DNA of 64,000 nucleotides from Miscanthus floridulus. Its lineage: Eukaryota; Streptophyta; Magnoliopsida; Poales; Poaceae. Both the position numbers and the translations under genes were made by a program. The DNA is taken from positions 21,910,580-21,974,579 of the forward strand of contig NC_089589.1 of the NCBI RefSeq assembly GCF_019320115.1, read 5' to 3'. Of the stretch, positions 22,243-33,060 are shown one piece after another (the first letter of the stretch is position 1; each line of letters opens with the position of its first letter). The notes under the pieces are model-generated. The model worked only from the letters and a program-made list of their open reading frames with translations, ran no database searches and was not told the DNA's origin.

Positions 22243-25200
22243 CTAGCTTGGCTTCCATGGCAGTGTTGGGTCGAAGTAGAACTCGCCCTTGGAATCGATG
22301 ACCTGCTCATTAAAAAATCCGGCTATAGACTCTTGAATTGCTTTGATTTGGTCTTGCCGTATGACCTTTTCCTCCAACCATCGAGTCTACAGGTTTGAAT
22401 TAAAGGAAAATAAATTAATATATGTACATATATTTATATAAAGACATAGTAACACAATCAATAATAATAATTAAATGAATATATAGTGTATTTTTAACGT
22501 ACTTTGAGTCTGTCTGTAGGAGTTCTTTGGGAGACCACCTTGATAAACTTGCAAACATAGTAACCACAGTAGTTGTTCCCCTGTTCCTGCCTCAGACACC
22601 ACTTTACGAGAAAAAGATTTGTCATCCAATCTGGTGATCCGGTGAAAGCTATATGTTTAATTAATAAAGATGATGTGATTCAGGGGACTTACTTTCAAAG
22701 GGATTACATTCAGTGGCGCTTTGCATTTTTCCATGTGTTGCTTCTCAATAAAGGTTTTCCAAACACTGCCCAATAAAAAATTTGCCACGTCATCAGATAT
22801 AGTTAATCATCATGTTTGTGTGTATATATAGTTGCTAGAGATCCCGAAATTACCTCTGGATAATATCTATCATATCTTGGTAGTCTTGTTGTGGTTTTCT
22901 CATCGAGTCATAGATTATCAAGTGACTTTTCACCAGATCGATGTTCATCAATATCCAGTGATTGCTGCATGTGTTTATAGGATATAACGCATAACACTCA
23001 TTAATTAACTAGAATCAACATATGAGCCATTAAGGATGATCGATATTATTAACACTCACTTGAAGTTATAGGGAAAGAGTATATCCTTCTTGTGGCGTTG
23101 GTTCACTAAGAAGTTCATGAGGTTACTCTCTGACTCAGACTTCCAATTAGTCTTTGGAGTAATTGGGTCTTTGAATATTATATGGGGATCAACAAAACCA
23201 ATTTCATTGCAGCCATCCTTTTTGAGCTCTGTCATTGTAAATCTACATATATATATAGTACTTGTTAGGAAAATTTATATGCATATACACACATATGATG
23301 AGTTTAATAATAGATCGAAAGAATTATTACTTACAGGCAATAGCAGCTAATGATAACTTTGTCCAGAGAGGTCAGGTGGCATAGTTGATGAAATTCTGCA
23401 AAGTCAACATACATAACATCATCGCCACGGAACCAATGTTCGTCTCTAATTCTGACACCAACGCAGAAGTCTCCACCGGTAGACGCCTGCATGTACCACT
23501 TGTTTAGCAGGTACATTTGCGTCCCCAGATCAGATAAGGCTTGAGGGTTGTATAGACTCTGGCCTAGTACAAATTTTTTCTTCCAAATATCAACCTCCGC
23601 CGCACTCTCAATGTTTCCATCACCAAACATCTGGTAAAGGTCGAGACCAGTCTCATCAATAAATTCACCAAGGTGATCCAAATCGACATCAGGAGGTATG
23701 TTTGCCTGATGCATTAATCCTAAATTCGAACCATATTCATTACCAACAACTAGCAGGGGGACTGATTGGTGCGCTTGTTGTCCGAGTTGGGCAACTCCTT
23801 TCCCTGCCCGCTTCTTTTTCTGTGCCGCCTCAATTGACTTGGTGAGAGTGCGGTCATAGTCCGATAACGTTGATTTGGACGGCTTACGAGATTCCCGCTG
23901 TTGTTGCTGGTAAGAAGCCACCCTTTTTCTTAGAATATCTGGAGCTACGAAGAAGTACGGTTTCTCCGGGTTTCTCCTTGCTTCTTGATTCTTTTTAAGT
24001 TTGTCATAGAATCTAGACATATCTTTTTTATATGCATCAGTTCCTTCTTCCTTCTCTTCAGATATTATTTTGGGAATAGCCCTTGGTTTCACGGTGGCTT
24101 TCTTTGCAGACGGGGACTGGTTCTTTGTTTGAGGGGCTGGCCTCTTGCTAGGCTTCTTGGTAGGCGGGGGCGGGGGAGGCATTGGAGACCTCCTTGGAGG
24201 TGTTGGCAGCGGCGTTGGAGACCTCCTTGGAGGTGGCGGCTGCGGCGTTGGAGACCTCCTTGGAGATGGTGTGGATGCAGCCTCGCCTTCCAACACAATG
24301 TCATCGTACAGAGCACTATGATGATCTGGCGATTGAACAATTGGATTTAGGTTGGGGGAGGATCTGCTACAAAAAAAGGAATGACATATTATTATGAGCA
24401 GATTGTTAATTATTTAAGCCAATACAAATTAATGATGTAGTGTTTTCATCCGCACGTACCTATGGTGAGGTAGTTCAGGAGGAGGTGGAGCCGACATCCC
24501 TAGAATGATAATGTAGCGCTTGCGCCATAGAATGAATGTCTTCTCCGCTTCTCCTAGAGTCTTCTCGCCATCACCTCCAGGAATGTCAAGAGGCAAATCA
24601 CTAAAACCTTTTTTAGCTTTATCTACCGAGATGGTAGCATATCCTTCTTGGATTATATTCCCATGAATCCTTGGTGTCTTGGTTCGGTCGATAAGATTAA
24701 CAAGACCGATAGCCACCTTGATTGTGGAATTCCCCTTCGGAATGTGTAGCTCACACGTTGTACAAGGTTCAGTGACGTCATCCACAGGGAAGCGCAGTCC
24801 TGTGTCCCCTTGATTTGGTATCTCCGTGGAAGCGCAGCTACTTTTCAACTGAACAGATTGGCTAATGTTGATTCCTGGCTCTGATGCCTGCTTGCTTGCA
24901 CTCACTGCTATTTGCACTTGCCTTCTGATTTCCTCCTGCATTCTCGCTTCAAGGTTTTTTTTCCGCTCCTGTGCTTCACGCACCGCTTCCTCCAACCTCT
25001 GGAGCCGCTGTGCCTCTTCTTCCTTCTTTCTCTGGCGGCTTCTGTAGGAAGGTCTGTCCTGAGGGAATCCATGCTCCCACGAGACACTTCCTTTGCCTCT
25101 AGTTCGGCCACCATGTTCAATAGTCCTGATGGCGTATGTCAGCTCATCCTTCTCTCTGTTGGGCCTGAACGCACCACTAGCAGTAGCTCTCTGAGCATAA

Positions 25201-26228
25201 AACAATCTTTCTGCTGCTTCTTGCAGTCTTGCGCCATAAACGCACTTCCCTGTCTCCTGGTCTAGTGTTCCCCCATGAGCAAAAAACCAATTCTTTGCAC
25301 GTTCTGCCCACTCGAGTGATTCTGGTCTGATACCCTTGGCAAGAAGGTCTGCTTCCATTTTGTTCCACTTCTTAATGGCAGTCGGGTAGCCACCTGATCC
25401 CAAGTTATGGTGGTATGTCTTCTGTTGGGCATTACGTTGGTTCTTTATCACCCGACTCACACCCTCTTCCAAAGTCTTGTACTGTACAAACTCATCCCAA
25501 TAGGGCCTCTGCTTTGAGATCGGGCCTGGGATAGTAAAATCTGGTGCTATGTTCTTCTTGACATACGTCGTGTATAGGTGTTTCTTCCAAGTCTGAAACT
25601 GGGTGGCCATCTTCTTCATTGCCCAATCCCTAACTCGCTCCTTCAATTCATCACCATCAATTATATCATCATAACCATCTGTTTGGAGCGTGAAATGTAC
25701 CAAGACATCTTTCCAAATTAACGTCTTGTCACGATCGGAGACAAAACTGATATGAGGAGCATTGGTCTTCTTCTTCCACTCATAGGTACTAATCGGGAGT
25801 CGGTCCCGTACAAGGTAACCACAGTGGTGCACAAATTTCATTTTATTCGCCCCCCCCCCCCGGTTCTCCTGTATCCACATTGAACTCCGAGATGATGAAG
25901 CGGCCCTCCAATGGCTTTTTGGGACCTCGAACATTTTTACTCTTCATTGTAGTTGTTGATGTCGATCCAGAGGGCTACAAAACATAAACATTATTTTTAA
26001 TGTCATAAGCACACATAAGACATATGATAATATATATAGCTAATAATAAAAAATATATACTTGGCCAATATGTTGTTGCTCATTTTGTTCAAGAGCTAAG
26101 TACTGACTCCCGTCATCTGCATCCTCTTGCACGTTATTTTTAGCACCATCATCGCCGGCAACTTGAGTGCCAGTGTTGATCAAATTCATCATCAACTCCT
26201 CCTCATCCATGTTTCTCGGGTCAGCCAT
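22243..26228 (-). pseudogene. Transposase_24 plus Ulp1-like (C48) protease gene of CACTA-E
   Basis: Eight exons with GT/AG borders: 26228-26061, 25974-24460, 24366-23335, 23242-23060, 22964-22854, 22765-22693, 22648-22503, 22386-22243. The first starts MADPRNMDEEELM. Exon 2 carries the Transposase_24 domain (RVRDWAMKKMATQFQTWK, GGYPTAIKKW, then a Glu/Arg coiled coil). Exon 3 opens with SPTP-P repeats and basic patches. Exons 4-8 form a C48 (Ulp1) peptidase-like domain: His in NHWILMNIDL, Asp in LIIYDSM, and Cys in QGNNYCGYYVC, the expected order. Such proteases cleave SUMO-like tails; activity here is not shown. Damage: a 12-C run at 25850-25861 puts exon 2 out of frame, and the exon 6/7 junction is not in phase as I read it. 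The rest is well kept, so it may be recently inactivated. Confidence 0.75.
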
Positions 26229-27649
26229 CTAGCTTCAAAAAACAAAACCAATATATTGTACATCAAATCTTTGCTTACATGCGTAAAATCTATGAACAAT
26301 ATGCATTATTAAATCTTGCCCCTCGGTCACGGACGCAATTCGCCACACATGGGTGAACGAGGGCGGCGGTGCTCCGCCGTATACATAGAAATGCATGGGC
26401 GAATGAGGGCGGCGCTGCTTCGCGACGTATATATACATGCATATGAATACAAATGACGTATATATACGTGTCGACGCGGTGGCCGGTGTGCTGACGACGA
26501 CGACGTGAGGCGGGCCGGCGTGCTGACGACGACGACGTGAGGTGGGCTGGGGCGGTGTCGGTGCGTGATGTTGTGATCCTATGTACCATGTGAACCATGT
26601 AGTCATTCATCATATGAGAAAATTCTATGCTGATAATGTAAGTATAAGTCATTATGAAATGTAAGTATATGTGTCTTATTGCTAATATAACCATTACTAT
26701 TTCCGAAATGATAAGAATTTATCTTCTTTTTGGACTTTTCTTTCTTGTGGCCCAAATTGTCTTTAGCCATGCATGCAAGTCCAACCAAAACTGCTTACAT
26801 CATCACATGTGATATTTTTTATAAACTAAAAAACGCTTAGTTTACAAACTGGGTATCCAAATTGAGTTCCTATTTGACCATTATATATCCTACAACAAAT
26901 CCTTCAAAAAAAGACCCTACATGAATATATTTGGATAAAATTTCGTTAACAAACATTGATCTATGAAGATAGAAAAAATTCTTGTATTGAGCAACGGGCA
27001 ATGTTCTAGATTCATGAAACAATGTTCTACTTTCAAAAGAGAAATGTTTTCAGTTTAGGAGAACAAATTTCTACGTTTCAGATCTATTCGGTATCACAGC
27101 AAGAATGTACATTTTAAAATTGAATTTGAAAAACTAAAAAATTTAAAGCATAATTTTGGGGCCATATACTATTTTAATTGAAAATATCATCAAGTAAAGG
27201 TTGTACATGTCTTCTAGCTCAACAACTTCAATAGAAAGTTCTTAATCTAACTTGAAAGGGTTATGAACTTCATTGCACTGTATTTCTTTTTGAGACCGGT
27301 CACATTATTACCAACTATGTCTACAAATCGATTTCAGGGTGATATACCAACCGTCTTTATAAATCGATTTATGGTGGTAACTTGAAACATCAATCGTAAT
27401 ATCTGTAACTATTTTTAAAGATAAATGGTGACTAGCCACTGTATCGTCGTACGCTTAATTTGCCGTTTTCGTTGGTGTCGCTGGATGACACGCATCGGTT
27501 ACGCGCGCTAATGACGAAGACTACACTTGTCGTCGTCGTTAAGGAATGGCCTGGTGGCCGACAACAGCTGCTTGTGCACACTCGCGGACGACGAACTTAA
27601 CATTTTTACAACACAGTACACATCCAAGCAGCGAGGTCATATCAGCAGC

Positions 27650-27960
27650 AGCAGAGCAGCGAGGTCATCGGCGCGCGGTACACATTTTTACAACACCAAG
27701 CAGCGGCTGGCGAGGTCGTCGGCGCTAATGACGAAACACATTCAAGATCGCATCAACAGCGAGGTCGTCGGCGCGCGGTACACATTTTTACAACACCAAG
27801 CAGCGGCTGGCGAGGTCGTCGGCGCTAATGACGAAACACATTCAAGATCGCATCAGCAGCGAGGTCGTCGGCGCTAATGACGAAACACATTCAAGATCGC
27901 ATCAGCAGCGAGGTCGCCGGCGCTAATGACGAAATTAACTTACCAAAACTTACCAAGCAG
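27650..27960. repeat. 100-bp tandem repeat with partial copies
   Basis: A 100-bp unit containing GCGCGCGGTACACATTTTTA (27671 and 27771) and GACGAAACACATTCAAGATC occurs twice in tandem. Two shortened copies of about 48 bp, keeping only the last half, follow to about 27930. Confidence 0.85.
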
Positions 27961-28153
27961 CGGCTGGCGCGCGTTGGGCCGGGGCGGGCAGCAGCAGCGA
28001 GGTCGTCGGCGCGTGGGGTGGCGTGGGGACCGCGGACGCGCGCGAGGCGGTGGTGACGACCGGCGTCGGGCGGGGTGGCGGCGGCGTCCTCAGTGTGGCG
28101 TGGGCGCAGGGGAGAGGAATCGACGAAGAATGCAAGGAAGAAGATGGCCCTGG

Positions 28154-28162
28154 TATATATAG
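28154..28162 (-). promoter_or_regulatory. TATA box of the internal promoter of CACTA-E
   Basis: GGCCTATATATACC read on the minus strand, placed between an internal CCGGGAGTAAAGG array (28186-28420) and the leader of the Transposase_24-Ulp1 gene. The position relative to the array copies that at the 5' end of the element (near 34683). Promoter activity is inferred. Confidence 0.5.
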
Positions 28163-28185
28163 GCCATACCCCTTTACTCCCGGTG

Positions 28186-28420
28186 CCATCACCCCACCGG
28201 GAGTAAAGGTCCTTTACCCCCGGTGCGTATTACCAACCGGGAGTAAAGGTACCTTTACTCCCAGTGCGTCTTACCAACCGGGAGTAAAGGTATACCTTTA
28301 CTCTCGGTTGGTAACACGCACCGGGAGTAAAGGGTTTTTTTTGGCGGGCCACGAAACTGCAGCCCACCTTTACTCCCGGGTGGGCTTCCCACCCGGGAGT
28401 AAAGGTGGCCTGCAGTTTCG
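28186..28420. repeat. Internal copy of the subterminal-type array in CACTA-E
   Basis: About ten CCGGGAGTAAAGG/CCTTTACTCCCGG copies in inverted pairs, in the middle of the element, 6.6 kb from either end and with no CACTAGTAGAGAAC terminus next to them. The variant here is mostly GGGAGTAAAGG, against GGGACTAAAGG at the ends. Confidence 0.85.
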
Positions 28421-28884
28421 TTTCCCGCCTATTTTAAGCAATAGTCTTGTTAAATACAATAGAAATGCAATAGTTTTTGTTAAATACATAGTAAATTAAA
28501 TAAAAGGCATAAAATTATTTTGTTAAAAATATGGATTTTCTTTTTCTTTATTGCACATAGGAAAAATCTATAACCTAACTTTTTTTATTTTTTGTTACAA
28601 TTATAAAACATAATGTAACTAATATTTATTATTTCGTTAATGCAAAAATGTAGTGTTTAATTAAAATTATTAAAACTATTGGTTTTCGACAGGAAATTTG
28701 TTTTCACATCATTTTAACGTTAATATTTTAATTTTTCATCACTCAATATCCTAATTTACCTTTTTGAGAGAGAAATCCCACCAAATCAAACATTGATTTA
28801 ATTTGAAACATGACATAATAAACATCTGAATTCACAATTATTACATAATATCTCAAACACACACTACATTAAATCACTATATCA
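28421..28884. other. AT-rich spacer between internal array and TNP2 gene
   Basis: Strongly AT-rich, with no open frame of note. It probably contains the 3' end of the TNP2 transcript. Confidence 0.5.
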
Positions 28885-31800
28885 TCAAGTGGGCACAGCA
28901 GTGAACTTCTTCTTTACGTATGTCCCTTGGTTATGATCGCGTCGTAACCATGGAGTGTCCTCATCATTTACCAAGATGCTAGGGTCTTTGTTCACTTTGA
29001 ATGGCGGAATTCGGTCATCCTTTTCATAATCTTCTGACATGTCCGACTTGTCCTCAATTCCCATGATGACTCTTTTCCCTGAAAGAACTATGTGGCGCTT
29101 TGGCTCTTTGGTTGAGTCATTATCGTTTTTTCCTCTTTTTGGTTTGGTAGACATATCATTGACATAGAACACCTGATTCACATCCTTGGCAAGGACGAAT
29201 GGTTCGTCTTTGTACCCAATATTACTAAGGTCTACTGTTGTCATTCCATACTCGTTGTCTACTGTTACCCCGCCTCCGGTCACCTTGACCCATTGGCACT
29301 TGAACAATGGGATCTTCAAAGTAGGTGCATATTCTAGTTCCCATATTTCATCTATGCGTCCATAATATGTCTGCTTATTCCCATTCAGGTCTGTGGCATC
29401 TATGCGGACACCACTGTTTTGGTTGGTACTCCTTTTATCTTGGGCTACTATGTAGAATATGTTCCCATTTATCTCGTACCCTTTGTATGTGACGATATGC
29501 CATGATGGTTGCATAGCCAATAAATACAGTTGCTCATGGATGCTCTCGTCACCTTGACATTTTTTTCGCAACCAACCGCCGAAAGTTTCCATGTGCTTAC
29601 GCGTAATCCAAGCTTCAGTCTTCCCTGGAAACTCGGATCGTAAGAGATCCTTGTGTGTCTCAATATACGGATCTACCAAAGAGGAGTTCTGTAGAACTGT
29701 GTAGTGCGCTTTATTGAAATAATCATCATCCGTACCAATATATGTTTTCCTCCCTAGTGTCCCCCTTTCCGCTTAGTCTCCCTTCATGTCTCGATTCAGG
29801 AACACCAATCGAGTCAAGGTCGGGAATAAAGTCAACATAGAACTCAATGACCTCTTCTGTTCCATAGCCCTTGGCGATGCTTCCTTCTGGACGAGCACGG
29901 TTGTGATCATATTTCTTCAGGACTCCCATGAATCTCTCTAAGGGGAACATGTTGTGTAGGAACACAGGACCGAGAGTGAAAATCTCCTTGACTAGGTGAA
30001 CTAGGAGGTGTGTCATAATATCAAAGAAGGAAGGAGGGAACACCAACTCAAAGCTGACGAGACATTGAACCACATCATTCTGTAGTTTAGCTAGATCAGT
30101 TGGATCAATTGCCTTCTGAGAAATTGCATTGAGGAATGCACATAGCTTCATGGTGGCTAGACGTACATTTGGAGGTAGAATTCCTCTTAATGCAACTGGA
30201 AGTAATTGTGTCATGAGAACGTGACAGTCATGGGACTTTAAGTTATAGAATTTCTTCTCTGCAACATTTATAATACCCTTTATATTCGAGGAGAATCCAG
30301 ATGGTACCTTGATGTTGTTTAAGCATTCAAACATGATTTCCTTCTCCTCTTTGCTTAGAGTGTAGCTAGCAGGACGTAAGTAATGGCGTCCATCATCTGT
30401 CTTCTCTGGATGCAGGTTGTCTCTTTCTCTCAAACAACGCAGGTCCTGTCGTGCTTCAAATGTGTCCTTAGGCTTTCCATACACACCCATAAAGCCTAGC
30501 AGGTTCACACAAAGATTCTTCGTCAGGTGCATCACGTCGATCGAGCTGCGGACCTCTAGAACTTGCCAATAGGGTAGGTCCCAAAATATGGACTTCTTCT
30601 TCCACATGGGTGCATGACCGTTAGCGTCATTCGGAACAGGTTGGCTTCCATGTCCTTTTCCAAAGACGACTTTCACATCATTGACCATATCGAGTACATC
30701 CTCACCGGTTCGGTTGTGAGGCTTGGTCAGGTGGTCTGCCTTCCCTTTAAAATGCTTGCCTTTCTTTCTTACGGGGTGATTTGCAGGAAGAAATCGACGA
30801 TGGCCAAGGTACACGACCTTTCGACATTTTTTCAAGAATACACCTCTAATATCACCGAAGCAGTGTGTGCATGCATTATATCCCTTATTTGACTGTCCTG
30901 AAAGATTACTTAGAGCAGGCCAATCATTGATTGTTATGAACAACAATGCTCGCAGATCAAAGTGTTCCTGTTTGTACTCATCCCACACACATACACCTTC
31001 TTTATTCCACAAAATGAGAAGTTCGTCAATAAGTGGTCTCAGGTACACATCGATGTCATTGCCAGGTTGCTTCGGGCCTTGGATGAGCACAGGCATCATA
31101 ATGAACTTCCGCTTCATGCATAACCAAGGAGGAATGTTGTAGATACTTAGAGTAATAGGCCAAGTGCTATGACTACTGTTCTGCTCTCCAAAAGGATTGA
31201 TATCATCTGTACTTAAAGCAAACCTTAAGTTTCTTGCGTCATTTGCAAACTCCGGGAATTCTCTATCAATTGCTCTCCACTGGGACCCATCAGCAGGGTG
31301 TCTCAACATATTGTCTACCTTACGGTCTTCTTTGTGCCATCGCAACAATTTTGCATGTTCTTTGTTTCTGAACAGACGTTTCAAGCGTGGTATTATAGGA
31401 GCATACCACATAACCTTGGCAAGGATTTTCTTCTGCGGACGTTCGCCCTCAACATCACTAGGGTCATCTCGCCTGATCTTATACCGCGACACATGGCATA
31501 TCGGGCATGCATCCAATTTCTCGTACTCTTTGCCACGGTACAGGATGCAGTCATTAGGACATGCATGTATCTTCTCTATTTCTAGCCCCATAGGACAGAC
31601 AACTTATTTTGCTTCGTAGGTAGTGGCGGGCAATTCATTGTCCTTCGGAAGCATCTTCTTTTGAATTTTTAGTAACTCTCCAAATCCCTTGTCAGATACA
31701 CCATTCTTTGCCTTCCATTGCAGCAATTCTAGTGTGGTTCCCAACTTTTTGTGCCCTGCATCACAAGTTGGGTACAACAATTTCTTGTCATCTTCTAGCA

Positions 31801-32242
31801 TCCGCTCGAACTTGATCTTCTCCTTTTCACTTTCACATTCTCTTTGTGCGTCACGAATGACCTGAGAAAGATCATCAGCCGGCTCATCTTCTGCGGCTAC
31901 CTCTTCTTCAGCTTCTCCCATTGCAGTATCATTGAAGCATGCACCATCGGGAATAATATCATTGTCGTCCCATTGTTCTTCTTCACCTTCTTCCATTACA
32001 ACACCGGTTTCTCCGTGCTTTGTCCAACAAATATAGTTTGGCATGAAACCCGACTTGAACAAGTGTGAATGAAGAGTCCTTGAGCAAGGATATTCCACCG
32101 TATTCTTACATATGGCACATGGGCAGCACATGAAACCGTCGCGTTTGTTTGCCTCGGCCGCACGTAACAAAGAATGCACACCGTCAATGAACTCTTGGGA
32201 GCGGCGATCAGCATTATACATCCAATGACGGCTCATCTGCAT
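28885..32242 (-). pseudogene. TNP2-like transposase of CACTA-E (nearly complete, two point lesions)
   Basis: Catalytic CACTA transposase, about 1,100 codons in one uninterrupted exon. N-terminal Transpos_assoc zinc domain: SRHWMYNADRRSQEFIDG, then CCPCAICKN and an H-SHLFKSGFMPNY stretch. Transposase_21 follows with LEIEKIHACPNDC (31587 on), C-x2-C, STDDINPFG, PGNDIDVYL and IDVMHLTKN. DUF4218 (SHDCHVLMTQLLPVALRG, PLERFMGVLKKY, GVPESRHEGRL) ends near 29760, and DUF4216 (YYGRIDEIWELEY, EPFVLAKDVNQVFY) ends at 28885. Only two lesions break it: TAA at 31604-31606 just before the LEIEKIH block, where relatives have a coding triplet, and one extra base in the C run 29761-29765 (G run on the coding strand). 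Otherwise it is the best preserved transposase in the window. Confidence 0.88.
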
Positions 32243-32324
32243 TACATGACATAAATACCATATTAAAACCTAGATGATAATTAATTATTTATACAACATG
32301 CGTGCCACCACAAAAGATACAAAT

Positions 32325-32860
32325 TTATGAAAGCATCGCTACAATGTAGACAATCCCAACTACCACTAAAAGAACTAAAGCTAAAATACATTTTAGTAGC
32401 ACTAGGATTTCACGACCAATCTCAACTAAAATAGATAGATTCCCCGATTGTGCAACATCTTTGGGCTTCTTCGGCTGGATCACTGCCTCATTAGCCGTCG
32501 TATCTGCCTGTTGTGCAAGATATTTTTGCACGAGTTTAACATACTCTTCCTCCCAGTAGAAGCCTGAACATCGTCCACTGCCATCCCACTGAAATTAAAA
32601 CAAAAAATTAGAACTTTAATCACAACCATCATGAAAATAGGTATAAACTAACCATAATCATTAAATACGATAAAATAACTCACATTGCGATCCGGACACT
32701 TGTAGAAGATACGATCCTTGTTGGGACCCTCCTTCTTCACTCGGTACTCCATCACAATCTTCGTCTCATCACGACACTTGCCGCATGGAATGAGAGGGAG
32801 GCCCGGCCTAAGTCGCTTTGGAAACCCATGAGAGGCCGAGGACCCGGAAGCAGTTGCCAT
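32325..32860 (-). CDS. Small GRF zinc-finger protein with C-terminal membrane segment, in CACTA-E
   Basis: Two exons in phase: 32860-32684 and 32588-32325, GT/AG intron of 95 bases, giving about 147 residues. The start is MATASGSSAS. Residues about 22-75 form a GRF-type zinc finger: PLIPCGKC, then GPNKDRIFYKCPDRN across the intron and DGSGRCSGFYWEEEY, with the C, C, C, C spacing and aromatic residues of that family. The C-terminus has a strongly hydrophobic stretch (CILALVLLVVVGIVYIVA) that could span a membrane. No lesion seen. GRF fingers bind nucleic acid in other proteins; its role in the element is unknown. It lies about 350 bp upstream of the TNP2 start, same strand, so it is either its own gene or a 5' gene of the same transcript. 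Confidence 0.75.
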
Positions 32861-33060
32861 CTACTCTCTATACTCATTTTTTAATACACTATAAATTTCT
32901 CCTTTTATAAACAAATAAAATTAAGAAACTATAAAATTATCTAGATCTCTAAACAATGATATTTTTAATGGTCATTGTGTTCTCGTCTTTTACTACGGCA
33001 GGTAAGTAATTCACATGATATTTCCGCAAATTAACAGAAGAATGGGAGTGTACACACATA

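Larger units (their letters stand above)
26229..28180. other. Leader/intergenic region upstream of the Transposase_24-Ulp1 gene
   Basis: Contains a GC-rich block at 26330-26560 with duplicated GTGCTGACGACGACGACGTG, an AT-rich intron-like stretch to about 27400, and the tandem repeats at 27650-27960. Together with the TATA box near 28157 it reads as a long 5' leader with intron for the minus-strand gene. No separate gene is recognised. Confidence 0.45.

Noticed and set aside
23985..24350. Plus-strand 121-codon frame opposite exon 3 of the CACTA-E second gene
   Set aside because: It is the complement of the proline-rich repeat coding on the minus strand, giving Arg/Trp-rich nonsense.
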